Assembly: GCF_020080835.1 (NCBI RefSeq) | Contig: NC_058166.1 | Location: 18,749,043 to 18,813,042, forward strand | Source of the DNA: Cotesia glomerata | Lineage: Eukaryota; Arthropoda; Insecta; Hymenoptera; Braconidae | Direction of reading: 5' to 3' | Length of the DNA: 64,000 nucleotides | Shown: positions 1 to 13,819 of the stretch, in pieces | Layout of the letters: each line of letters opens with the position of its first letter | How positions within the stretch are numbered: position 1 is the stretch's first letter | Made by a program: the position numbers and the translations under genes | Notes under the pieces: generated by a model | Told to the model about the DNA's origin: nothing | The model's input: the letters and a program-made list of their open reading frames with translations, nothing else | The model's database searches: none

Positions 1-420
1 TCCGTAATTTTACAGACTAGTCAGCGTTCTATTATTCCACCATTACCGTAAACTGCATTATTTTTCCTAATTTTAGGGACTAATCCGTAAAATTCTAGAA
101 TTTTGAACTGTATAAATTATTATTTTAATTATTAGATGATAAATCAGCGGTATATTAATCCACTATTACCGTAAACTGCATAACTTTTTTAATTTTACGG
201 ACTAGTCCGTAAAATTTCAACATTCTAAGCTATAAAAATTATTGCTGATATTATTTGATAATAAATCAGTGCTATTTTATTGCCCTGTTACTGTAAGCTA
301 CATCATTTTTTTTATTTTACGGACTAGTCCGTAAAATTTTAAATTTATAAATTAAAAAAATTATTGCTGCTATTATTAGATGGTAAATCAGCGCTCTATA
401 TTATTCCACCATTACAATAA
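1..420. repeat. 122-bp tandem repeat with palindromic core
   Basis: About three and a half units of 122 bp, recognised by the recurring palindrome ACGGACTAGTCCGT near 195-210 and 318-332, with a degenerate first copy near 73-90. Each unit also carries an 'attgctg..ttagatggtaaatcagcgctct' type segment. The array runs off the left edge. Single degenerate units recur at about 8395-8510 and 20930-21010, so the unit is dispersed as well as tandem. Confidence 0.8.
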
Positions 421-509
421 TCTATTATTTTTTTTCTTGTGAGGGTAAAAAAATACTAATTAACATACTTTTTATAGTTCTTTCTTGTTCTTTTCAATTT
501 TGCTGAAAG

Positions 510-649
510 TCGAGCAGAAGGAAAAATTGGCGCTTAAGATCTACCAGACCTTCAAAGGAAACTGGAAGACCAAAGGCATCAGGACAAAGGAGATGCAAAG
601 TAAAGGGACAGATGACACGTACTCAGCCTTGGAACTCTTTACCAAGTAA
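510..649 (+). CDS. Possible last exon of an unidentified gene
   Basis: A pyrimidine-rich stretch (475-500) ends in AG at 508-509. It is followed by an open frame that enters in phase 1 and stops at TAA 647-649. It would encode about 46 residues, lysine-rich, ending in TYSALELFTK. Base composition is clearly less AT-rich than the surroundings, as expected for coding DNA. The upstream exons would lie left of the window. I do not recognise the protein family, and a chance ORF in a repeat fragment is possible. Confidence 0.35.
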
Positions 650-886
650 TGAGATACATCCCCAAAAGCTTGGAGCTAAAACATTGTCAAATAAAAAAAA
701 CAAACGCAATATGTCGTGTGATGATCCTTCACGAGGATCGTGATTCTGGCCTGAGGTCAGACGACAAAGGGGTTTTATTAGCCGAGAAGGGTCGAAACTT
801 TTTCGAGTTTATAGCTGGAAGCCCTGCTGACTAATAAAGGACTTTACGACTGTTGGTGGCGAGGAAGAGCATTGACTAGAGAGACT

Positions 887-1211
887 CTAGACTGGAAATA
901 AAGTAGTTGATGTCAAAGTTGCCATTTTGGGGATTCAGAGTCCGAATGTGGTCCTTAAGCTGGGAATATCGCAGGGTGGCAATGTTAGCGCAATCTGCAG
1001 CCCGTGGGATGACCGCAAATTGCGCGGCAAGGGGAAACTCGAGACTGGAACTGAACTGGGCGCCGTTTTCTCTTTCAGGTACATGTTAACTCCCAGAATG
1101 CTGGAAGAGATTGCGGTCGAGACAGTGGCTTTTTGTATATATTGTGTTTCTCGGGTACTAAGCTGGGAACAGAAGCACCGCAATATCGAGATACGTGACC
1201 TTTTATTTTGA
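887..1211 (+). CDS. Unidentified open frame, possibly a degenerate exon
   Basis: An open frame of about 105 codons follows an in-frame TAG and ends at TGA 1209-1211. Its first ATG is at 927. GC content is higher than in neighbouring DNA and codon use looks coding-like, but there is no recognisable domain. A pyrimidine stretch and AG at about 1067-1078 inside it could also be a splice acceptor. It may be an exon relic or part of a mobile element; no function is proposed. Confidence 0.2.
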
Positions 1212-1299
1212 TTAACTCCGTGAGATTCTCTTTTTAAATTACTTTTTTTGTAGAAAGTATTAAAGAATTCGTGGAAAAATTTTTTATATGGAGTAAAAA

Positions 1300-2400
1300 T
1301 TAAGCATATTTGGCTCGATAGGTTTATATATGGCCAGTATGGTCTTATACGTCAATATATAACGTTTGATATGATCCATATGGCAATTTCAGATCATATA
1401 TGTAGCCATAATGTCATATTTGGCGATAAGGTCTGACACATCAATATCTAATGTTTGTTCAAGACAAATTTGGACCAATATGACGTTTTTATGCCTTGAT
1501 ATGCCCATATATGATCTGATATGGCAATTTCAGATCACATATATGCACATTAGGCAATATGGAGAGAAATCTAGCTTAATATGGCACTTTTAGGTCATAT
1601 GAAGTCATATAAGAACATATCTGACTTGATATAAAAATTTATAATGTTTAATATGGCAATATTAGATTATATATGGCTTGATATGTCAATATATAATGTC
1701 CGATATGATAATTTAAACCCATATAAGATCATATATGGCTTAATATGGCAAATATTAGATCATATATGGCCATATTTAGCTTGATATTGTTTAATATGAC
1801 CTGATGATGCTTGATATATTTATATATGGCGAATAAGGCCTGATTCGTCAATATGTAACGTTTGATATGGTCTGATAAGGTCATATATGGCAGTTTCAGA
1901 TCATATATGTGCACATAAAGCCATATGCAGAGATATCTGGCCTAATATGACACTTTTAGGTCATATGAAGCTATATAAGATAAGAACATATCTGACTTGA
2001 TATGTAAATTTGTAATATTTAATATGGCAATATCTGATCATATATGGCCACATATGGCTTGATATGTCAATAAATAATGCCCGCTATGGTAATTTAAGCC
2101 CATATAAGATCATATATGGCTTAATATGGCAAATATTAATATTAATATGGCAAATATTAATATTAATATGGCAAATATTAGATCATGTATGGCTATATGA
2201 TGCTTGATATTGTCTATAGATGGCCTAATAAGGTTTAATATGATTTAGGTTTAATATGTAATAAGAATAATGTTTAATATGAATAAGGTTTAATATGTAA
2301 TGTTTAATATGGTCTGAAAAGGCCATATATGGCAATATCAGGCCATATTTTGACTGATATGGTTTTTTATGATTTGATATGCCTATATATGACGTGAGAA
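1300..2400. repeat. Degenerate ATATGG/CCATAT array
   Basis: About 1.1 kb built from variations of words such as GATCATATATGGC, CATATATGGC and TTGATATGTCAATAT. A longer-range duplication is visible: the stretch around 1500-1690 recurs around 1880-2070. Every word is close to its own reverse complement, so both strands look alike. ORFs here are by-products of low complexity. No gene seen. Confidence 0.75.
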
Positions 2401-2545
2401 AAATTTTTGACTGTGGCTTTTTTCAGAAGAAACTAAAATAAACATAATTTCCAAAGCAAAACAATCAAATAATATTGTATTGACATAAGGACAAACCAGT
2501 TGGATAATTGCACTCACACGGTCTTCGATTTTATCAGGCGTATCC

Positions 2546-2559
2546 GTTGCTAGGGTAAC
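2546..2559 (+). promoter_or_regulatory. RFX-type X-box motif
   Basis: GTTGCTAGGGTAAC fits the RFX X-box consensus RYYNYY-(spacer)-RRNRAC exactly, with a 2-nt spacer. It lies about 150 bp upstream of the start codon of the ciliary coiled-coil gene. X-boxes close to the start are the hallmark of RFX-driven ciliary genes in animals, so motif and gene support each other. Confidence 0.75.
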
Positions 2560-2709
2560 TACAGTCAACAAGGGTTTATTGACTCGCTCACGTTCCTTCA
2601 ATTTAACTCTTGATATACCAATATATACAAGGCTCTCTAGCGTGTACAGGGTTCAGTACAGTGATAGCATCCCAACCTCACAAGCTTTCGTAGCCCGAAT
2701 CTCCGAAGG

Positions 2710-4561
2710 ATGAGCGTGTTGCCAAGATCAAGAACAGGCTCCAGTCAAGTGGAAGCCTATCAAAGGAAACGAACCGATGTCCTTGGTACCGCGACTGTTC
2801 CGCTTGGATACAAGTTGCGTCAACAGACCGCTGGGATGAAGTATCCACAATCTACCGTACAACGCCAGTCAGGGATCGCCGATATATTAGCACCAATCCC
2901 ACCTGATCCCTCGAGATTTCATGCAAATGGGGCTTCGAATTTGCTGCTACTTGGAGAGTCCTCCACTGCCGCTAAAATTGACATCAACACCCAAAGTAAG
3001 TTCATTTTTAATCTATTAGATCCTTATCAATTATTTTCCTTAGAAAATTTTTACATGACAATTTTTTAACGAGTTCCTTTAACGGGATAATTTATTGACA
3101 AAAGCATCACATACCACATGCATGATAAGCTTCGAATTACCTGCATGATACAATGTAACCATTCAGTAACTCCTCAAAGTTAATCAAGAGCTTCAACCCT
3201 TCTATTAGACACCAGTATTTAGGATTTAACCCAATTTCTAACCTATTGTTCTGTAACAAGGTCTATCGAACGTAAACGACATCAGTACCCGCCAGGAAAG
3301 GCTTCGCAGTGTGATTTTATCTGAGGAAGCCTTATTGGCCAAAGAGATACTCAATCTGCCCCAAGCTAGCTGCACAAAAACAAAAACCCGGGCTGAGGAA
3401 GCGGCGAGAAAAGACGAACAACTCCGGTTGCGAGAAGAGGAGGACCGACGCCATCTAGTGGTGGCCAAGCGCAAGCAGCAGTTCTTCGAAAGCAGCCACG
3501 ATGTCAGGGACAAATTTTCTAGGGAATTCGCTCGTAAGGTAAAGCTTGATAATCTATCACAGATAAGGGAGAAAAATTCGCGGGTTAAGGAGGAAAAGGA
3601 GTTAGACAAATTGTGGTTTGATATAGTGGCCAGGGAGGGGGAAGCTCAGAGGAGGATTGAAGAGGAGGAAAGAGCTAAAAAGAGGGTTAAGGAAAAAGAA
3701 ACTGGGATGGTTTTGTCGAGGCAGATGAAGGAGAAGACAATTTTAGGGGAGGAATTGAAGCAGAGAAGGGAAGAAGAGAGGGAGGAGTTGGAAAAGATGT
3801 GGGAAAAAGTGAAGGAGGAAGAATTGAGGGCTTTGGAGGTGGAAAGAGTTAAGAGGGAGAAGTTTAAGAAGGGTCTGGAGGAGCAATTAGTGAAAGTTAA
3901 GGAGGATTTGGAGGAGAAGGTCAAGCAGGAGCTTGCAATGGCGCAAAAGTTGAAGCTTTCGAGCGAAGTTCAGGCTCGGGAGGAGAAAAAGAGGATTCAG
4001 GAGACAAAAGTACGGCTTCAGAGGGAAATTGAAGGGTTTATGAAGGGTTTGGAGGCGCTCAAGGCTGAGCAGAAGAAAAGGGAGGAAGAGGTTGATGAGA
4101 TTATTGAGAAATCCGCAAGGGATGTTGAGGCTAGGAGGGATTTAGCGAGGAAACGGTATAGAGAGAGGCAAGAAAGGTTGAGGGAGGAAATTGTCAAGGC
4201 TAGGGATGATCAGCTCAAGGTTAAGAGGGAGTTGGAGGATCGGGAGAGGAAGAAGGTGGAGGAAGAAAGGGAGCTTTACAAGAAAGATTGGATGATCGTG
4301 AAGGCTGAAAGCTTGGAAGAGGGTATTAAGAAGAGGGAAAATGCTAGGCGGTATCGGGAGGAACTCCAGGCTCAGTTGGACCAGCGGGAGGTGGAGAAGC
4401 TAAAAGAAGTTAGGGAGGAGGATCAGCTCAAGCAGAAGGTGCAGAAGGAACGCGAGGAAAAGGAGAAGTTTGAAAAGGAGATTGAGCAGCAAGATTTTGT
4501 TCCGGTTAAAGCTTTTAGGGCGAAGATTAAGGAAGTTGGGGATGAGAGGAAGTTCTTCTAG
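2710..4561 (+). CDS. Ciliary coiled-coil protein, CFAP53/CFAP45-like (TPH domain)
   Basis: Two exons: 2710-2995 and 3261-4561. The donor is A|GTAAGT at 2996 and the acceptor is TAACAAG before 3261. Both ends are phase 1, giving 528 aa without a stop. Residues 1-96 are a Ser/Gln-rich head. From about residue 105 to 510 the protein is almost pure Glu/Lys/Arg/Gln coiled coil, ending in a YREELQAQLDQRE segment of the trichohyalin-plectin-homology type. Length and C-terminal layout resemble CFAP53 (about 514 aa in man) and CFAP45, which are axonemal microtubule inner proteins. Insects keep such genes for sperm flagella and sensory cilia. The X-box at 2546 supports a ciliary role. Which CFAP it is remains uncertain because coiled coils align loosely. 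Confidence 0.7.
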
Positions 4562-4788
4562 TTTGAAAGGGAATATTTGTTAATGATTTAATTGAAAAAG
4601 GTCATAAGAAACATTATAGACATGATTTTTACTTGAGAAGTTTATATTTAAAAAATTGACTGTCTTATAGAGAGAAGATTTAGCAACCAGACGCCACCTG
4701 TTGGAAGTTTTCGGAACTATTTTGTTAAAAAATTATTTATTGGGCTTTTTGGACTTTATCAAGTCTAAAATAGGTATTGAAGGTTATA

Positions 4789-5040
4789 TCAGGACAAATT
4801 GATCCATAAGTGAGCCAAATATGGCCCATATAGTCGTAGAAATTTTTTTCGCAACTCAGAACTGATAAAATTAGCGTCATAAAGCCAAGTGGATTCAAGC
4901 ATAAGGTTAAGCGCTGGTAGTTGATGAAGATCGATGTCTATGGAGCTAAAATCCTGGTAGCATTGTTCTAAAGCTCCTCTATTGTCTCTCCACGCATTGT
5001 GTTGCCTTATCCTGTCCTTTATCTCGCCGCTGTAGTGCAC
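4789..5040 (-). CDS. Hypothetical ORF of 83 codons
   Basis: An open frame with varied amino-acid composition, including LPALNLMLESTWLYDANF, and no low complexity. The nominal start is a GTG, so it may be a terminal exon with its acceptor upstream at about 5040-5060. It could also be an exon relic. It lies 230 bp downstream of the CFAP-like gene on the opposite strand. No family recognised. Confidence 0.2.
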   Translation of the reverse strand: MHYSGEIKDRIRQHNAWRDNRGALEQCYQDFSSIDIDLHQLPALNLMLESTWLYDANFISSELRKKFLRLYGPYLAHLWINLS

Positions 5041-5793
5041 TCACACGTGGTCAGCACACGTGTTCCGCCCAGGTCTCTTAATCCTCTCGAATGCTAATTC
5101 CTAGAGCAGTTGAAGCTAATTACGCGACTGCAAATCTGTTTATTTTGGAAGTCTGTGAGCTTGCTCGAGTCTTTAGCTTTCGGTAATTCGACAATAACGC
5201 TCTAGGAGCCGTTAATTGACGATTAAGCAAGGCAGAGAGATAAATCCTAACAGTTGTCGATAAATAATGAGCAATAGTGGCTACTGGCATTGGTTATGAG
5301 CTGAGAAGCTGGTATTGGCTCGAGTTATGGATTACCAGAAGCTGGCAGGGCAACAATAGCCTTGTCTCTGTCTTTGACCTCTTCCGTTGCTGGCAACCAG
5401 GCACTCAACGTGCCCATCTACCCTGGTCAAGACCTTTCTATTGTGGAGCCTAGCAATGATGATGACGGACTGGTTAATTGCTGGGGGCTAATATTTCGAT
5501 ATCTGCACAGGAAAAAATTTTACTTAAAAATTACTGTAAACATGGGAGTAATTGTGAAACTGCTTTTAATTACTGATCTAATTGCAATTATTTTAATAAC
5601 TATCCACATACAATCTAATATTATATTTTACATACTGATAATTATATTATTTAATGTTAAAATTCTGGGTTGAATAAAAAAAAAAAAAAAGAACAATCGG
5701 AAAAATCACGAGAAATGATTTTGAGAGAAATTCAATATTTTTTATTGGATTTGTTAATGATACTGATCATAGTGATGATATGTTGTGACTAAC
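5041..5793. other. Gene-free stretch with a short unassigned ORF
   Basis: Moderate GC between 5050 and 5490. A plus-strand open frame (5362-5673) has coding-like composition for its first 45 codons and then falls into AT-rich DNA. No splice context or domain supports a gene. The end (5690-5793) is the probable 3' flank of the minus-strand gene that follows. Confidence 0.3.
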
Positions 5794-7280
<1,487 letters not shown>

Positions 7281-7916
7281 GTTAACTTTTTATGATATTT
7301 AGATACTAAGAGAATAAAAAATAATAATTATCAAGCGAGTATAAACAATTATAGGTGTCTGATAAATTACTAAAAATCTAATACATACCTCAGTCTAATT
7401 GTCGTAGATAATTTATGATTTAGGTGAGAAAAACTCCCGGTAAATATACTCGAATTTTGTGCTTCCGCATCATTGTTTATGTCGAAATTGCAACGTCACA
7501 CATTCCATTTGATAAAAAATCTTTTAATTTTTATAATAAAAATTCAATTACGGCCGAGTAATTGTACTGATAAGAATTCTCGATCGTTAATTTACTGCCC
7601 ATAATGAAAAATTAATCAAAAGTCAGAAACTAATTCATCGAAAAAAACAACAGAATATTTCTAATATAAATAAATGATCTTAAATTTTTATTGAAATTCC
7701 TAAAGATGATTTGATGGTGTTATTATCATTATAATTTAATCATATCTAATCAGTTAAATATTATTTGAAAAAATTTCAATAAAAATTTTATTAATTTTGT
7801 TCTCAAAAATTAAATTTCGGGGTTGAACATTAAAAATACAGAGAAAAACTTGTTTTTTTTTTTTTAAATTTAATTTTTGTTATCGGATTTATTAATGATA
7901 TCAATTGTAGTGATAC
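7281..7916. other. AT-rich 5' flank of the EB/DM9-like gene
   Basis: No ORF and no clear repeat family. Around 7860-7916 the sequence resembles the 3' flank of the neighbouring gene (GGATTTATTAATGATA type), showing that the duplication creating the next pseudogene included 3' flanking DNA. Confidence 0.4.
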
Positions 7917-8110
7917 ATTAGGCCTAACAGTCGTCATGCACTAAGATATTGAATTTATTAGTGGTCTCAGGGGATCCACGTTTTTTAAAATACGCACATA
8001 GTAAATACGGTGGATACGATATTCCAGCAAACTTAATGGTGCCGAGCACAGTCTGACAAGTCAAAGTAGGTGATTGATCATTATTCATTCCAGCATACAC
8101 AGATCTGCAG
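7917..8110 (-). pseudogene. Broken last exon of an EB/DM9-like paralogue
   Basis: On the minus strand this matches the last exon of the gene at 5794-7280: NSSTAD, then SVYAGMNNDQSPTLTCQ, then a FNILVHDD ending. About 10 bp corresponding to ATAAGCAAA of the intact copy is missing, which breaks the frame after NSSTAD. No partner exon was found upstream (8110-8340). It is a tandem duplicate reduced to its terminal exon. Confidence 0.65.
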
Positions 8111-8119
8111 TACTACTAT

Positions 8120-9175
8120 TATCAGGGAACAAAATTTAATGAAACATAACTAATTAATTCGTCAAAAAAAAAATAACAATAAAATTTCCTAATTGAAATA
8201 ATTATTCTTCAATTTTTATCATTGAAGTTTTATCAATAATTTATTAAATTTTAAATAAAATTTCTTTCCGTGTAATGATTTAATAGATAATTTAAATTTA
8301 TAATAATAATATTAAATTGTTAAAAATATGTCGAATAATAATTATACCGTGTTCGGTAAGTTGCATTAAAATTGTTTTTTTTTTTATTTTTTTTTTTTTA
8401 CGGACGAGCCGGTAAAATTTTGGTTCGACAAACTTTAATAAGTTATTGCTGTTACTAATAGATGGTAAATTGGCGCTCTACTGTTCCACCATTAAGATAC
8501 ACTCTAGTAATTGTAATAATTAATTTAACAATAAAATTTCTTCCAATTTGGCCCTAATACCGTTCAAACCGACGTATAAAATTAAAAAAAAAATAAATTC
8601 CTATCGAACAAAGTAAAGAAAATTTTGTTCTTGTTCGGGCATTCCTCAAAAAAGAACTCGTGAACAGACAACCACCCTCGGCGAGGGAGGCAACCAGAGA
8701 CGAGGAGAAATATCGGACGAAAGTGAGAAGGATTTATAACGTTGGACGGGAAGCCAAGCAAGATATATGTACTTGCGATTTCTGTTCCGCTGCACAAGTT
8801 GTACATCACCGCAAAGGCTGCTTTACTTCGGTTGGCTTCACATATAACTCTGCTGGCCACTGTTATATATAGTACACCGTTGCACTATACACACAGAACA
8901 TAGTCGCATTAGTTAATAGTAATAGTAAGCTTCAAAGAATCTCTGCTCGCTAACGGCCATACATGTAATCTCATGGGATTCCTTTTTTCTATGCGGAAAA
9001 TTAAAAAGCTTAAGAACTAAATGAAAAACATATTACGATGGTATTTAAAATAGAGCTTAATAATTAAAAGCTTGGACATGTAAATTTTTTTTTAAGAAAT
9101 TTATTCAATTTTTATAATAACTAAATAAATTATTAAGAACATTTTGTTAGGTTTGTATGAAAAATTTATTAAGTC
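8120..9175. other. Gene-free stretch
   Basis: Contains one degenerate copy of the 122-bp repeat unit (about 8395-8510). A moderate-GC block at 8620-8880 has short ORFs on both strands and a TATATATAG box, which might be a promoter or 5' UTR but has no linked gene. The remainder is AT-rich and unassigned. Confidence 0.3.
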
Positions 9176-9990
9176 CTTATCAAGCTTTATATGGCATTAT
9201 ATGACTGTAAATAATTTTTTATTAGGATTAGTGTTAAAAATCTCCAACAGAGGGCGAAAGATCGCTAAATTGTCTCCTTATTAGAGAGTTAATCTTAAAA
9301 TTATAAGTTATTAAACACGAATAATTTTTTAGACATTTTTAAAGAGCTTTAATTAATTAAAAATTGGCCATATATTGCCATATGTAAAAATTGGCCATAT
9401 ATTTTGCCATATAAAAAATTTGCCATATATTTTCATATTGAAAAATTAATCATAGATTGCCATATATAGAGAACTTGCCATATATAGTGTCATAAAATCG
9501 GCCATACATTGTCATATCAAAAAATTAATAATAAATTGTCATATATAAAACTTTTGCCATATGTATTGCCATATGAAATTGGCCATATCAGAAAATTAAT
9601 TATATATTGCTATGTTTAAAAAAAATGCCATTTATTTTGCCATATAAAAATTGGCCATATATTGCCATATGTAAAATTGGCCATATATTTTGCCATATCA
9701 AAAATTTGCCATATATTTCCATATTAAAAAATTAATTATAGATTGCCATATATAGAATTTGCCATATATTTTGCCATATGTTTTGCCGTAAATTAGCCAT
9801 ATATTTTCATATTAAAAAATTAATAATAATTTGTCATATATAAAACTTTTGCCATATATATTGCCATATAAAATTGGCCATATATTGCCACATAAAAAAT
9901 TAATAATTTATTGGTATATTTAAAAAAAAATGCCATATATTTTGCCATATAAAAATTGGCCATATATTGCCATATTTAAAAAATTTTCAA
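9176..9990. repeat. Conserved core plus CATATA array, copy 1
   Basis: A non-repetitive core (9176-9370) containing CTCCAACAGAGGGCGAAAG is followed by about 600 bp of TTGGCCATATATTGCCATAT words. The same core followed by the same array recurs at 11159 and 11622, so core and array behave as one repeat unit. Confidence 0.75.
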
Positions 9991-11158
9991 TTTCTCAAAA
10001 ATAACCTTTTAGGTCAACATTAAACACTAACTCTTTAAAAAATTATCATTACTTCTAAAAAATGGATCCAACAATACTAACCAAGCACTCGAAAAAATGA
10101 AATAACGAGCAATACCTACCGTTAAATAATAAAAAATCCAATTGAGTTGATTGAAAAGTTGTAAAGGAAGGTTATGGCTTCCACGTGACCCGTCTTGACA
10201 TTTATCTTGACTTTTCCATCTCCCATCTACAGCTCAAAGTATACATTACACTATTTTCTCTTATTACTGGCGTTATTTCAGCCACCCTTATTTCATCTCA
10301 CCCTGGTATCTCTTCGAGCTCTCTGTAGTCTGTATATGTATATGTATACATCTAAGTAAAGGGAGTACCGGAGCGATAAGAAATCGAAGGCTCCTGCCGA
10401 GTCACTGCTATCGTTACCGCACCATTGCGGAAGACATTGAGCTTTTTTACAGCTCCTCTGCCCTCTACTGGAGGCAAGAAAAACCATCGGCAGTACACGA
10501 CTAGACAGAATGTAGAATGTTGAGTCTAGTATACATTACATAGAAAAAAAATAAAAAAAAAAGTTTGGTGGAGTTCCAGAATGAAATCTCAATGATAGAA
10601 TCTATTGTGTGAGCACAGCGTCTATCATACGCATCCATTCTTATCAGCAAAGACCTACTTACATTCCCGATATTTATATTTATATCCTCTTTTCCATTAT
10701 TTCCTTTTATTATTTAAACTTTTATGTCGGGACCAAACTGGAATGTAATAACTCTTTGATACCAGGCTATTCAAATGTTCCCGCATTTTTTGTTATTTAT
10801 GATAAGAGGATCAAAAATTTATCACTAGAGCATCTGACCTACTTTTCATATTTATTTATATTTTATCCTATTTGTTGTTGGCTTCCTTTTGCTTTCGGCC
10901 AGTGTAATTGCTGGAGCGGACGGGAAACTTTTCAGTATCGATATCATACAAGACAGAATTCGAAGTTAGGCATGTGTTCAAAGGATTTTACGCTAGAGAT
11001 GAATTCTTGAGGAAGAATGAGAAATTTTTCAGCGGAACTCCTTTCTGCTGTGACGGTGGCTTGGAAAAGTGGAATGGTGGAGAAGTAATGATATCTTCCT
11101 AAATATTGATCATAGAAAAATTTTTAAAGTAAGTAAAATTGTTCAAAATTGATTTTTT
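9991..11158. other. Gene-free stretch
   Basis: A moderate-GC region at 10140-11100 contains overlapping short ORFs on both strands (10293-10487 -, 10609-11010 +). None has a recognisable motif or splice-supported extension. No gene called. Confidence 0.3.
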
Positions 11159-12195
11159 TTACCTCTTATGACTATATATAACTTTTTTATCAGGATTAGT
11201 GTTTAAAATCTCCAACAGAGGGCGAAAGATCGCTAAATCGTCTCCTTAATAGAGAGTTAATTTTAAAATTATAAGTTATTAAACAAAAATAATTATTTAG
11301 ACATTTTTAAAGAGCTTTAATTGATTAAAAATTGGTCATATATTACCATATGTAAAAATTGGCCATATAAAAAATTAATTATATAATGCCAAATGTAAAA
11401 ATTGGCCATATATTGCAATATCAATAAATTAATCATACATTTCCATATATAAAAAAATTGCCATATATTTTGCCATATGTATTGCCATGTAAAAATTGGC
11501 CATATATTGCCATATCAAAAAATTAATGACACATTGCCATATATAAATATAACAAAAATTTGCCATATATAAAGTAGAAAAATTTATAAAGAAAGTAAAA
11601 TTGTTCAAAATTGATTTTGTTACCTCATATGGCATTATATGACTATATATAATTTTTTTATCAGGATTAGTGTTAAAAATCTCCAACAGAGGGCGAAAGA
11701 TCGCTAAATGGTCTTCTTAATAGAGAGTTAATTTTAAAATTATATGTTATTAAACAAGTATAATTATTTAGACATTTTTTAAGAGCTTCAATTGATTAAA
11801 AATTGGTCATATATTACCATATGTAAAAATTGGCCATATATTTAGTTATACAAAAAATTAATTATATAATGCCAAATGTAAAAATTGGCCATATATTGCC
11901 ATATCAAAAAATTAATGATTCATTGCCTTATATAGAAAAATTGCCATATGTATTGCCATGTAAAAATTGGCCATATATTGCCATATCAATAAATTAATCA
12001 TACATTGCCATATATAGAAAAATTGCCATATATTTTGCCATATGTATTGCCGTGTGAAAATTGGCCATATATTGCCATATCAAAAAATTTTTGAGATTGC
12101 CATGTATAAATATAAATATAAATACAAACAAATTTGCCATATATGAAGTAAAAAAATTTATAAAAAAAGTAAAATTGTTCAAAATTGATTTTTTT
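11159..12195. repeat. Conserved core plus CATATA array, copies 2 and 3 in tandem
   Basis: Two consecutive units start at about 11159 and 11622. Each has the CTCCAACAGAGGGCGAAAG core, then CCATATATTGCCATAT words, then a shared AAAATTGTTCAAAATTGATT end. The second unit is longer because of extra array words. Confidence 0.75.
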
Positions 12196-13819
12196 ACAAC
12201 TTATATTGGAAAGAATTCTTTCTAAAATAAAAATTTTCAAAATTACAACCATTTTTAAAATTCTCCAACTTTCCAAAAACGTCATAATTCAACTTTTACA
12301 AAAATCAACTATATTTTCCAAAATATCGATGTTAAAAACATTTTTAACCACCAAAATTGTTTAAAATTAATTTCTCTACAATTTTTGTCCCTAAAATTTC
12401 CTTCTCAGCCCAAAAATTCAACAATTCAACCCAATTTTACTATCATATAATTTTTTTAAAAATACCAACCACTTCCTCGCCGTTAAATTTTGAAATCAAA
12501 CACAATATTTTCTTTAATTTTCCCCCCACTCTTATTTCCTATCTCAAGCATTTAATCTGTACCATTATAATCCAAGATTAAATATTAATAAAATAAATAT
12601 TAATCAACTCAAACCCTTGCTAGTTCAAAACTACTAACGTAAGTATTTTGGCTTAAATTTTTATCCAAAAATTTCCTCGAGCAGAACCGAAGTTTCTAAT
12701 CCGATGACATAAATAAGTCAGACATTTAATATAATGCGTAGCGTTAAAGTTACATGTTTAACCGAAGTCTGAGTAGGTGGCAAGACATACGGGATTTATA
12801 ATGAAGAAACTTTAAAATTAATCGCTCCGAAAGTTAACGTCTCATCAGTTTATAAGCTCGAGCATCAATTCAGACTTTATTACGCTTCGTCAGCCGCCTC
12901 CCTTCCTCCTCCTTCTTAACCGCCCTCGAACTACACAAACATAAACATAAATTAAAACCGACTTATTGCGGTCGTAATTATTTCTCATAAAATAAATAAA
13001 TAAATAATTAATATTTTTAACTGGACAGACATTAATAAAATGAAAATAAAAGAAACTGGCTCAAATATTATTCCGCGGTAGTATTTAAATTTATTCCGCT
13101 GGAACCGTGCCACGGTAATTGCGGGAATATACGAGCTTGTAAATAAAGAAAATAAAAAAAAAAAAAAACAATTGGAAGGTAGGGGTGGAAAAAAAGTAAA
13201 TCTAAGTGGAGAAAGCGGTAGAAACAATTGCCAAGGGTAATGCTCTTTGTTTTATTTTGAGGATCGACTTATTTTCTTGTTTGGTGTTTTTCTCTTAGTT
13301 GGATGTTAGATGATGATTTATTCATCCATTGACGTAATAGTGGATCCAGACTATAAAATAGTAAGTGCGAAAATTTAAACCCAGAGTTCTGTTGCGATCT
13401 TTGAATTCACAATGATCAACTCGTTAATGTTATCTTCTCTAGTGGAAAAAAAACTGATGCACAATTACGTATTTATAGGCCTCGAAATAAATTATTTAGG
13501 TGGTAGTTATTAGCATCAATTACAGTTATTGTTATCGTAAATAAAAAAGAAAATTTGGAAATTTTAAGAAAAAAGTCTTGTATAGCTACAGAAGAGAGTG
13601 TGAGTGTATAAGACAGTTTTGATAAGTCTAATAAATTAATTTAATGACTGCAGGCTTCCGGTCGATAAACTCTACTACTTAAGACTTCCTGTTTCAATAT
13701 ATGAGAGTTTTTTAGAGAGTACAGTAGAGTTTTGTGTGAAAAAAGTTAAATGCGAAAATTATTTTGTTGATTTTTATAGGCGGAAAAATTTATAGTGATT
13801 TTATTTATGTATAGATATA
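12196..13819. other. Gene-free AT-rich stretch
   Basis: No coding exon or named repeat recognised. Short ORFs are AT-driven. A segment around 12720-12960 is slightly less AT-rich but shows no domain or splice structure. Confidence 0.3.

Noticed and set aside
3238..3924. Minus-strand Ser/Leu/Phe-rich ORFs opposite the ciliary gene
   Set aside because: Shadow frames of the Glu/Lys-rich coiled-coil coding sequence.
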